This document shows positions 6,857 to 13,788 of a stretch of DNA of 13,789 nucleotides, piece by piece. Under the pieces are notes generated by a model that was given only the letters and a program-made list of their open reading frames with translations, made no database searches and had not been told where the DNA came from. The number at the start of each line of letters is the position of its first letter. Positions within the stretch are counted from its first letter, which is position 1. Origin of the DNA: an uncultured bacterium (GTDB lineage: Bacteria > Cyanobacteriota > Vampirovibrionia > Gastranaerophilales > Gastranaerophilaceae); contig CADCPD010000064.1 in the NCBI GenBank assembly GCA_902803265.1, positions 1-13,789 of the forward strand. Direction: 5' to 3'. The translations under genes were made by a program, and so were the position numbers.

Positions 6857-7690
6857 ATGTCATATAAAATAATCTCAAAAAAAGAAATTTGTCCAAATCA
6901 ATATGAAATACAAATAGAAGCGCCTTACGTAGTAAGAAATGCCAAAGCAGGACAATTTATTATATTCAGAGTAGAAGAAGAAGGAGAAAGAGTTCCTTTA
7001 ACTATTGCTGATGTCGATAAAGAAAACGGTATATTAACTTTAGTCTTTATGGCTGTTGGTTATTCTACAAAAAAACTTGCTCAACTTGAAATTGGGGATG
7101 ATTTATTAGATATCGTAGGACCTTTAGGAAAACCTACAGATATCAAAAATTACGGAACCGTCGTATGTCTTGCCGGAGGTTATGGTGCTGCACCTTGCTA
7201 CTTAATATCTAAAGCCTTTAAAGAAGCAGGAAATAAAGTTTATATGATAATGGGTGCAAGAAATAAGGATTTAATTTTCTGGGCAGATAAGATGAAAGAT
7301 GCGTGTACAGAATTATTTATAACAACAGATGACGGTTCATTAGGAGAAAAAGGGTTTGTAACTCAGGTTTTAGAAAGAATTATGCAGAATGAAAAAGTTG
7401 ATTATGCAATAGCAGTTGGACCAATGCCAATGATGAAAGCTGTTGCTAATTTAACAAGAGATAAAGGTATCTATACAGAAGCAAGTATGAACCCTATAAT
7501 GGTTGACGGAACAGGCATGTGTGGAGCTTGCAGATTAACAGTAGGAGGCGAAGTTAAATTTGCATGTGTAGACGGTCCTGATTTTGATGCTCACAAGATA
7601 GATTTTGATGAAGTTATAAATAGAACAAAAATTTATAAAGATCAAGAACGTAAACGTGATGAAAGTTGTAATTTATTGAAACAAGGATAA
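6857..7690 (+). CDS. NfnA-like FAD/NAD-binding [2Fe-2S] oxidoreductase subunit
   Basis: This 277-residue protein belongs to the ferredoxin-reductase-like family that includes PyrK (electron-transfer subunit of dihydroorotate dehydrogenase B), SudB and NfnA (small subunit of NADH-dependent ferredoxin:NADP+ oxidoreductase). RVPLTI (45-50) is the FAD-binding strand, GGYGAAP (107-113) starts the NAD-binding domain, and VGPMPMMKAV lies at 188-197. The C-terminal cluster has Asp217, Cys222, Cys225 and Cys237 in DGTGMCGAC...FACVDGP. In PyrK the first position is Cys; an Asp there, giving 3-Cys/1-Asp [2Fe-2S] ligation, is the NfnA type. The large subunit NfnB (GltA-like) that normally follows is missing; a small Cys protein and etfBA follow instead. 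RBS AAAAAGGAAA lies just upstream. Confidence 0.88.
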   Translation: MSYKIISKKEICPNQYEIQIEAPYVVRNAKAGQFIIFRVEEEGERVPLTIADVDKENGILTLVFMAVGYSTKKLAQLEIGDDLLDIVGPLGKPTDIKNYGTVVCLAGGYGAAPCYLISKAFKEAGNKVYMIMGARNKDLIFWADKMKDACTELFITTDDGSLGEKGFVTQVLERIMQNEKVDYAIAVGPMPMMKAVANLTRDKGIYTEASMNPIMVDGTGMCGACRLTVGGEVKFACVDGPDFDAHKIDFDEVINRTKIYKDQERKRDESCNLLKQG

Positions 7691-7699
7691 GGTAGAAAA

Positions 7700-7879
7700 A
7701 TGGCTGTACAAAAAGATATACCGTTTTGCCCTCTTTTATCGGCAGGAACAGATATGGATAAAGTATGTATGCAAGATAGTTGTGCATGGTATCTGAGAAA
7801 ATTTAAAATTTGCTCAGTATATATGATGGCACACGAAGCGGCAATGAATGTCCAAGCAAAACAGGCTAAAAAACAATGA
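7700..7879 (+). CDS. Small four-cysteine protein (59 aa), unknown
   Basis: A 59-residue open frame starts 9 nt after the NfnA-like gene with the leader GGTAGAAAA, the same 9 bases that precede flgJ, and ends in an ATGA overlap with etfB. It carries Cys10, Cys23, Cys28 and Cys38 (spacing C-x12-C-x4-C-x9-C) in FCPLLS, KVCMQDSCAWY and KICSVY, then a short helix with a basic, Gln/Lys-rich end. Four cysteines in so short a protein suggest a bound zinc ion or Fe-S cluster. The pattern CPLxS...C-x4-CAWY resembles small uncharacterised proteins that I recall from anaerobes and phages, but I know no function. The tight packing between two electron-transfer genes makes a redox or metal-binding role plausible. 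Confidence 0.85.
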   Translation: MAVQKDIPFCPLLSAGTDMDKVCMQDSCAWYLRKFKICSVYMMAHEAAMNVQAKQAKKQ

Positions 7880-8655
7880 AAATAGTTTTATGCATAAAAC
7901 AAGTTCCTGATACGGCTGACATCAAATGGACAGAAAATAATACTATTCAAAGAGAAGGTTTGGAAAGTATTATGAATCCTTTTGATACATATGGACTGGA
8001 AGCCGCAATAAGAATTAAAAACAATAAAGATAATGTTGAAATAATATCTGTAACAATGGGCCCTCCTCAAGCAGAAACTGTTATTCGCGCATCATTAGCT
8101 CTTGGAGCCGATAGAGGTTTTGTAATAAGTGACAGAAAATTTGCAGGTGCAGACACTATTGCCACTTCGACAACATTATCCGGCGCAATTAAAAACAAAA
8201 TAGAAAATCCTGATTTAATTATATGCGGACAATTTGCAATTGATGGAGATACTGCGCAAACTCCTGCAATGATTGCACAAAAATTAGGATACGCCCAAGT
8301 AACTTATGTTCGAGAAATAATTGATATTTCAGAAACAAATGTAAAAGTAAAAAGAGAAGTTGAAGACGGCATAGAAATAGTTGAAGCCGAATTACCATGC
8401 GTTTTATCAATGATTAAACCTGACTACAAACTTTCAAGACCATTAATAAACGGATTTAAATATGCACAACAAGCAGAAGTTCCATACTATTCAATGGAAG
8501 ATATTGAATTATCTGCAGAAAATGTAGGGATAAAAGGCTCTCCAACATATGTAAGCAAAGCTTTTCGTCCTGAACAAAAACAAGGTGGAGAAAAATTAAA
8601 ACCTGAAACGATAAAAGACACCGTAAAAATTATTATGGAGAATATCAATGTCTGA
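7876..8655 (+). CDS. etfB: Electron transfer flavoprotein, beta subunit
   Basis: EtfB pairs with EtfA to form the soluble electron-transferring flavoprotein. The 259-residue product opens with MKIVLCIKQVPDT and has NPFDTYGLEAAIR (34-46), SVTMGPPQAE (59-67), LALGADRGFVISDRKFAGAD (74-93) and CGQFAIDGDTAQ (117-128). The G-D-T-A-Q form of the last motif is the kind seen in flavin-bifurcating ETFs that bind FAD in this subunit, whereas classic ETFs bind AMP there; this subgroup call is inference. GIKGSPTYVSKAF (218-230) is the usual late segment. Its start overlaps the stop of the Cys4 gene (ATGA) and it overlaps etfA by 8 nt, so all three are translationally coupled. Confidence 0.93.
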   Translation: MKIVLCIKQVPDTADIKWTENNTIQREGLESIMNPFDTYGLEAAIRIKNNKDNVEIISVTMGPPQAETVIRASLALGADRGFVISDRKFAGADTIATSTTLSGAIKNKIENPDLIICGQFAIDGDTAQTPAMIAQKLGYAQVTYVREIIDISETNVKVKREVEDGIEIVEAELPCVLSMIKPDYKLSRPLINGFKYAQQAEVPYYSMEDIELSAENVGIKGSPTYVSKAFRPEQKQGGEKLKPETIKDTVKIIMENINV

Positions 8656-9655
8656 TAATGAAAACAAAGGTATTTTAATTTATGCACAATTATCAAGAGA
8701 TTTTAATCTTTTGGATGTCGTATCGGAATTAGCTTCAGAAGCTCAAAAACTTTCTCAAAAACTTAACGGAGAAAACGTTTCTGCAGTCTTATTGACAGAC
8801 GGAACAAATATTGAAAATATAAAAGAAAATCTTAAAAATAGCGGATTTGATAAAGTTTATATTTTAAAGAATGAAAAGTTTAGTGAATATTCTACCGATA
8901 TTTATTCAAAAGTTATCTTGGATTTAATAAAAGAAATAAAACCATCTATAATGTTATTTGGAGCAACAACACAAGGAAGGGACTTGGCACCTGTTATTGC
9001 AGCTTCTCTAAATACAGGATTAACAGCAGATTGCACAAAATTAGATATCAATGAAAAAGGACAGCTTGCAGCAACTCGTCCTACTTTTGGCGGTAATCTG
9101 ATGGCAACAATTTTATGTAAAAATTATCCGCAAATGGCTACAGTAAGACCAAAAGTTTTACAAATTGAAAATGTACAGATAAAAGACACAGAATTTATTG
9201 AAAAAAATATTGAACTTAATGATATTTATTCAAGAACAAAAATAATTGAATTTGTAAAAACTATTCAAGAAACAGGAATAACACTAAATGATGCAGATAT
9301 TATAGTTGCAGGCGGTAAGGGCGTAAAAAATGAAAGCGGTTTTAATAAGCTAAAAGAGTTGGCAGCTTTATTAAACGGTGTAGTAGGAGCAACAAGAGGA
9401 GCCGTTGATATGGGACTCGCAGATTCATCAATGCAAGTTGGCCAAACAGGAAAAACAGTTTGTCCTAAATTATATATTGCAGTCGGAATTTCAGGCGCTA
9501 TACAACATCAAGTAGGAATGTGCGGCTCTAAAAAAATTATAGCAATTAACAATGATGAAAATGCACCTATTTTTAATATTGCAGATGTTGGAATTGTCGG
9601 GGATTTGAATTTAATTATCCCTGAATTAATAAATGAATTAAAAAACAGAGGATAA
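8648..9655 (+). CDS. etfA: Electron transfer flavoprotein, alpha subunit
   Basis: EtfA carries the redox-shuttling FAD of the EtfAB dimer. The 335-residue product has GATTQGRDLAP (105-115), TGLTADCTKLDI (123-134), TRPTFGGNLMATI (143-155) and QMATVRPKV (162-170), which are typical of clostridial-type EtfA. The C-terminal FAD domain follows: GATRGAVDMG (247-256), QVGQTGKTVCPKLYIAVG (263-280), ISGAIQH (281-287) and NNDENAPIF (301-309). RBS GGAG at 8637-8640 is 7 nt before the ATG, inside etfB. No N-terminal ferredoxin domain is present. An acyl-CoA, lactate or other dehydrogenase that would use this ETF is not in the window. purA starts 1 nt after its stop. Confidence 0.95.
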   Translation: MSDNENKGILIYAQLSRDFNLLDVVSELASEAQKLSQKLNGENVSAVLLTDGTNIENIKENLKNSGFDKVYILKNEKFSEYSTDIYSKVILDLIKEIKPSIMLFGATTQGRDLAPVIAASLNTGLTADCTKLDINEKGQLAATRPTFGGNLMATILCKNYPQMATVRPKVLQIENVQIKDTEFIEKNIELNDIYSRTKIIEFVKTIQETGITLNDADIIVAGGKGVKNESGFNKLKELAALLNGVVGATRGAVDMGLADSSMQVGQTGKTVCPKLYIAVGISGAIQHQVGMCGSKKIIAINNDENAPIFNIADVGIVGDLNLIIPELINELKNRG

Positions 9656-9656
9656 A

Positions 9657-10931
9657 ATGAAAAATACTGTAGTTATTGGTGCGCAATGGGGAGATGAAGG
9701 GAAAGCCAAAATTACAGATATTTTGGCAGAAGATGCTGATTTTATCGTAAGATTTCAAGGTGGCTGTAACGCTGGACACACAGTTGTTTATAATAACAAA
9801 ACTTACAAATTTCATCTTGTTCCTTCAGGAATTTTATATAAAGATAAAGTTTGTTTTTTGGGAAACGGAGTAGTAATTCATCCTGAAACATTTGAAAAAG
9901 AAATAGACGAACTAAAATCTCAAGATGTTGATTTATCGGGTTTAAAAATCAGTCCTCTTGCAACTTTAACAATGCCTTATCATATTGATATTGACGGTTT
10001 GAGTGAAAAGGCAATGAAATCTTCTAAAATCGGCACTACAAAAAAAGGAATCGGCCCTACTTACAGCGATAAAATTGCAAGAATAGCATTAAAAGTTCAA
10101 GATTTGTTTTGTGATGAAACTCTTGAACAAAGATTAGACGTCATTTTACCATTAAATAATTTTATTTTGGAAAAAGTTCATAATACAAAAACTTATACAA
10201 AAGAAGAAGTTCTTAATTATTGCAAGAAATATAAACAAATTTTAGAACCTTATGTTTGTTTTGACTGGCAAAATTTAATAAGAGAATTTAAAAATAAAAA
10301 AATCCTTTTTGAAGGCGCACAAGGGGTAATGCTTGATGTAGACTGGGGAACTTACCCTTATGTAACAAGTTCAAATACCATTTCAGGATACGCTGCCTGC
10401 GGAAGCGGTTTCTCTGTTTCTCAAATAGATGATGTTATTGGAGTATACAAAGCATATGTTACAAGAGTAGGAGAAGGCCCTTTTGTTACAGAATTGCTTG
10501 ATAAAGATGGAGAAACTATACAACAAAAAGGAAATGAATTTGGAACAACAACGGGCAGAAAACGCAGAACAGGATGGTTTGATGCAGTTTGTGGCAAATA
10601 TACCGCTCTTGTAGGGGGTGTTACAAAGGTTGCACTTACAAAACTGGATGTTTTTGATGATTTTGAAAAGATTAAAATTGCAATTGCCTATAAAGATAAA
10701 AGAGATGGAAAACTTTATAAAGATTATCCGACAAATACGTTTATTCATAAGTATTTAGAACCGGTTTATGAAACTTATGACGGATGGATGAAAAAAACAT
10801 CAGATATAAAAGATTTTGAGGATTTACCCAAGAATGCAAAAAAATATATAAAAAAAATAGAAGAATTATTAGAAGTTCCTGTTTGTATTATCAGTGTTGG
10901 TGCAGATAGAACACAGACAATTTACAGATGA
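9657..10931 (+). CDS. purA: Adenylosuccinate synthetase
   Basis: PurA joins IMP and aspartate using GTP to make adenylosuccinate, the first committed step to AMP. The 424-residue length is normal. Conserved parts are QWGDEGKAK (10-18, with the catalytic Asp13), GCNAGHTVV with the catalytic His, KKGIGPTYSDK, EGAQGVMLDVDWGTYPYVTS, VGEGPFVTEL, GTTTGRKRRTGWFD and TKLDVFDDFEKIKIAIAY, ending VGADRTQTIYR. One oddity is Ala17 in place of the near-invariant Gly of GDEGKGK. All other catalytic positions that I can place are kept, so the enzyme should be active. It is packed between etfA (1-nt gap) and the membrane gene; the grouping looks like housekeeping convenience rather than a pathway. Confidence 0.97.
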   Translation: MKNTVVIGAQWGDEGKAKITDILAEDADFIVRFQGGCNAGHTVVYNNKTYKFHLVPSGILYKDKVCFLGNGVVIHPETFEKEIDELKSQDVDLSGLKISPLATLTMPYHIDIDGLSEKAMKSSKIGTTKKGIGPTYSDKIARIALKVQDLFCDETLEQRLDVILPLNNFILEKVHNTKTYTKEEVLNYCKKYKQILEPYVCFDWQNLIREFKNKKILFEGAQGVMLDVDWGTYPYVTSSNTISGYAACGSGFSVSQIDDVIGVYKAYVTRVGEGPFVTELLDKDGETIQQKGNEFGTTTGRKRRTGWFDAVCGKYTALVGGVTKVALTKLDVFDDFEKIKIAIAYKDKRDGKLYKDYPTNTFIHKYLEPVYETYDGWMKKTSDIKDFEDLPKNAKKYIKKIEELLEVPVCIISVGADRTQTIYR

Positions 10932-10933
10932 GG
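10930..10933 (+). promoter_or_regulatory. RBS that sets the membrane-protein start
   Basis: GAGG overlaps the purA stop codon and is 6 nt before the ATG at 10940. The earlier in-frame ATG at 10928 overlaps the purA stop but has no Shine-Dalgarno at a proper distance, so 10940 is preferred. Confidence 0.55.
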
Positions 10934-10939
10934 ATTATA

Positions 10940-12520
10940 ATGAATATTTATAGAAAATATGAAAAATATTTTTTTTATATAATACTTTTCGGTTTAATAT
11001 TTTCTTTTTCTTTTTATTACAATCATATTGATGTTGACTACTGGGTACGCCTGATTCAAGGCGAAGCGTTTCTTAATTTAGGACACGTACTCACAAGTGA
11101 TTTTTATTCATATATTCCTTCAGGTAAATGGATTGATCATGAATGGGGTTCCGGTGTTCTTTTTTCATATATTCAAAAATCTTTTGGATACCCTTTTATT
11201 GTTATCTTAAAATCTCTTTTGATTTTTTTTACAGTCTTCTTTGCAATAAAAACTATTGATTTACAGGAAAATAAATCTACTAAATTATACAATATTCTGT
11301 ATTTCTACTTTGCTTTTATACAAGCATATTATATTGTTTTAAATTCAGGAATAAGATGTCATATTTTTACATTTTTTTTCTTTTCTTTATTCCTATATAT
11401 TTTGGAATATGTACGAAAACGAAATAATAATAAACCGTTAATTATTTTACCGTTACTCATGATTTTATGGCAAAACTTACATGCTGGCTGTATTGCAGGA
11501 ATAGGGCTCTTACTAATTTACACCATCGGAGAATTTTTTAACAGAGCCCCTTATAAAAAATATTTTATTACATTTATTATTCTAATTCTCACACTATTAA
11601 TTAATCCTTACGGAATAGATTATTTAAATTTCTTATTAACAGCATCAACAATGTCAAGACCAATGTTAGATGAATGGCAATCTGCATTTTTTAACAGAGG
11701 CTTTTTTGCTTTTTTCAAATTTAAGATATTTTTTATCATATTTCTCCTAACAGCTATTTATTCATTTTTAAAAAATATTTTGCAAAAGAAAAATTTTGAT
11801 TATACTCTTTTATTTTTAATGTTAACAGTAACATATTTAGCTATTTTTCATATTAAACATCATTCTCTTTTTATAATTGTTTTTGCAATTTTTTTATATT
11901 ATGACTTTTATTTTTTATTTAACAGCTTAATTAATAAAATTAAATCTTTGTTAAACATTAATTCTGAAAATTTTATTAATAAATTTGTGTTAACAAAGGA
12001 ATTAATTATATATGCATATTTATGTTTAACGATAATTGTTACTATGTCTGCAGCACATATTAGACCAACAGCAGAATTTAATAAATATCCGATAAAAGTC
12101 GCAGAATTCATCAAAATAAATTCATTAAAAGGCAATATTTTAGCACCATTAGAAGTTAACAGTTATTTAGCTTATAAATTATATCCTTATATTCTTATAT
12201 ATGAAGACGGAAGATTAGAACAGGTTTATTCCCAAATTTCTACAAATTTACTATGGAATTTTTACATGAACGGTGACACATTAATTTTTGAATATTATAA
12301 CAAACCTGATTATATTTTAATAAACAATCAATATCCGAATTTTGACAAATTAATGAATAATAAAGATTATAAAACTATCTATAATGATGGAAATAATTAT
12401 TTGCTATCAAAAAAAGAACTTTTAAAAAATAACTACATTGAACCAACTAATGACTTATACTATTATCAAAAAACAATATTTGATAAGCCGTTTACATTTA
12501 AAAATCAAAATTTTAACTAA
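10940..12520 (+). CDS. Polytopic membrane protein, GT-C glycosyltransferase-like
   Basis: This 526-residue protein (530 if the ATG at 10928 is used) has about ten hydrophobic segments in residues 10-380 and a C-terminal soluble part. The first extracytoplasmic loop reads HIDVDYWVRLIQGEAF (29-44), LTSDFYSYIPSGKWIDHEW (51-69). This order of Asp/Trp, D-F-x-S and W-x-x-H/DHEW is typical of a widespread family of uncharacterised bacterial membrane proteins that look like GT-C transferases, which use lipid-linked sugars. Other family marks are LWQNLHAG (176-183), INPYG (221-225) and DEW (244-246); the tail has YPIKVAEFI and YEDGRLEQVY. The substrate is unknown. Phe/Ile/Tyr-rich composition fits membrane helices. 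It is the last gene of the run and its end overlaps a convergent gene by 8 bp. Confidence 0.75.
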   Translation: MNIYRKYEKYFFYIILFGLIFSFSFYYNHIDVDYWVRLIQGEAFLNLGHVLTSDFYSYIPSGKWIDHEWGSGVLFSYIQKSFGYPFIVILKSLLIFFTVFFAIKTIDLQENKSTKLYNILYFYFAFIQAYYIVLNSGIRCHIFTFFFFSLFLYILEYVRKRNNNKPLIILPLLMILWQNLHAGCIAGIGLLLIYTIGEFFNRAPYKKYFITFIILILTLLINPYGIDYLNFLLTASTMSRPMLDEWQSAFFNRGFFAFFKFKIFFIIFLLTAIYSFLKNILQKKNFDYTLLFLMLTVTYLAIFHIKHHSLFIIVFAIFLYYDFYFLFNSLINKIKSLLNINSENFINKFVLTKELIIYAYLCLTIIVTMSAAHIRPTAEFNKYPIKVAEFIKINSLKGNILAPLEVNSYLAYKLYPYILIYEDGRLEQVYSQISTNLLWNFYMNGDTLIFEYYNKPDYILINNQYPNFDKLMNNKDYKTIYNDGNNYLLSKKELLKNNYIEPTNDLYYYQKTIFDKPFTFKNQNFN

Positions 12521-13103
12521 TTTCAGCTAATTTATTTTTTGCAGGAAAGTACTCAGGTAAAACGCTAAGACAATTATTTAAAGATTTTATTGCACTTTCT
12601 TTGTCTTTTTTGAATAAATAATAATCGGCTAAAATTATGTGCAACTCAGGATCGCTGTACGATTTTTCAATACCTTTATCAAGATAAATTTTGGCAATAT
12701 CTTGAAAATTATTATACATTAACACTCTAGCAATAAATTTGTAACTTTCACCATTTACAGCAAATAATAAATCGTCACCATTTATAATTCCTTCTACCCA
12801 ATCAAGTTTTCCTGCTTTTAAAAGAAGATTAACGTCTACTTCTAAAAAGTTTCTTACTTCAAAGTAGGTAGGCAGAAATGTGACATAACCATCTATAAAT
12901 TGTATCATCCTTAACGCCCAATGTGCGCGAGGATTATGATTTGATATCTGAGAAAAGAGCCTTTTCGCACTTGATAAATGACCCTTTAAAAGTTCACAAT
13001 AACCCTGCTCTAAAACACAATTATGGTTTTTAAAGTATTTTTCACAATCTTGAAAATTTAAATTAATCAGCGCATTCTTAGCTGATTCGTAACTCATTAT
13101 CAT
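12513..13103 (-). CDS. TPR-like helical protein downstream of csrA
   Basis: This 196-residue protein is almost wholly helical with TPR-like pairs. The clearest is in the C-terminal part: YKFIARVLMYNNFQDIAKIY (121-140), then PELHIILADYYLFKKDKESA (152-171) and LNNCLSVLPEYFPAKNKLAE. A weaker pair is near 30-55 (GYCELLKGHLSSAKRLFSQI). TPR proteins mediate protein-protein contacts; no catalytic motif is seen. The start codon at 13101-13103 overlaps the csrA stop (ATGA), so it is coupled to csrA; a second Met at codon 3 is possible. Context suggests a link to flagellar or CsrA control, but no known family member was recognised. Its 3' end overlaps the convergent membrane-protein gene by 8 bp. Confidence 0.72.
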   Translation of the reverse strand: MIMSYESAKNALINLNFQDCEKYFKNHNCVLEQGYCELLKGHLSSAKRLFSQISNHNPRAHWALRMIQFIDGYVTFLPTYFEVRNFLEVDVNLLLKAGKLDWVEGIINGDDLLFAVNGESYKFIARVLMYNNFQDIAKIYLDKGIEKSYSDPELHIILADYYLFKKDKESAIKSLNNCLSVLPEYFPAKNKLAEIS

Positions 13104-13375
13104 TCAGATTTCTTTTTTAAAATTATTGTTTTCTTATTTGGTTCATCATTTGTTTTTGGCATTAAATCAGCAAGCTTACTCAAATCAGTTAAAGAATCCG
13201 TACTCATTTGGTTTGAACTCTTAATTTGTTTATAAACCTCTTCTCTATATACCTTTACATCTCGAGGTGCGTTTATTGCAATTTTACAGTTATCATTTTT
13301 TGACTCTAAAATTGTAATTTCAATATTATCATTTATTATTATTTTTTGTCCGTTTTTTCTAGATAAAATTAACAT
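13100..13375 (-). CDS. csrA: Carbon storage / translational regulator CsrA
   Basis: CsrA is a homodimeric RNA-binding protein that recognises GGA motifs near ribosome-binding sites and usually represses translation. The core is clear: MLILSRKNGQ (1-10) with Leu4 and Arg6, INAPRDVKVYREEVY (34-48) with the RNA-contacting Arg44. Asn55 is kept at the position reported to be needed for FliW binding in Bacillus CsrA. The protein is 91 residues, against about 60-75 for most CsrA; residues 57-91 form an extra polar tail ending TIILKKKSE. It lies 26 nt after fliW with a GAGAG leader, and its stop overlaps the next start. FliW-CsrA here probably tunes flagellar protein synthesis. Confidence 0.95.
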   Translation of the reverse strand: MLILSRKNGQKIIINDNIEITILESKNDNCKIAINAPRDVKVYREEVYKQIKSSNQMSTDSLTDLSKLADLMPKTNDEPNKKTIILKKKSE

Positions 13376-13401
13376 ATTATTCTCTCAAATTCATCCTACT
13401 G

Positions 13402-13788
13402 TTAGTTGTTAATAAATAATTTTTCTCTTGCATTAAATCCACTATCAGCAAGTATAACCTGACCTGCTTTATGATTCTTTGTATTGAATATCAATGGTGC
13501 AAGAAGATTTATTGTTGAATTTTTTGGATCTTTATCCGGAATACATGCAATATTAAAAACTAAAACATCTTCTGCTGTTTGAACTTCAAGTAACTCTTCT
13601 GCACGAGTCGGTAATTCAAATACATAATCATGACCAAACACAGCCGGTGTTGTTACAGGAAATGAAATTTCAGGGCTATCTAAGGATTGCACCCATTTAA
13701 AAATAGGATTTTCCGTAACATCAATTAAGATATATCTTTTATCGTCATAACCTAAAATTGGCAATTCGAAATTGAATATTAAATCATC
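13402..13788 (-). CDS. fliW: Flagellar assembly factor FliW, 5' end cut by window edge
   Basis: FliW binds flagellin and, when free, binds and blocks CsrA, so that flagellin export relieves translational repression. The frame stays open to the right edge of the window and reads LIFNFELPILGYDD upstream of any good start, matching the family's 'F..G[IL]PGF' N-terminal segment. The true start therefore lies outside, and the TTG at 13764 is not used. Further marks are FKWVQSLDSPEISFPVTTP (WLQS-type motif) and, toward the end, TINLLAPLIFNTKNHKAGQV with a hydrophobic close. About 128 residues are visible of a family length near 145, so only some 15-20 are missing. csrA follows 26 nt downstream. Confidence 0.92.
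   Translation of the reverse strand, partial: DDLIFNFELPILGYDDKRYILIDVTENPIFKWVQSLDSPEISFPVTTPAVFGHDYVFELPTRAEELLEVQTAEDVLVFNIACIPDKDPKNSTINLLAPLIFNTKNHKAGQVILADSGFNAREKLFINN

Noticed and set aside
10383..10748. Open frame of 121 codons antisense to purA
   Set aside because: Lies opposite conserved PurA motifs and has Ile/Phe/Cys-rich shadow composition.
13762..13764. TTG as the start of FliW
   Set aside because: Conserved FliW residues continue in frame to the window edge, so the start is outside.
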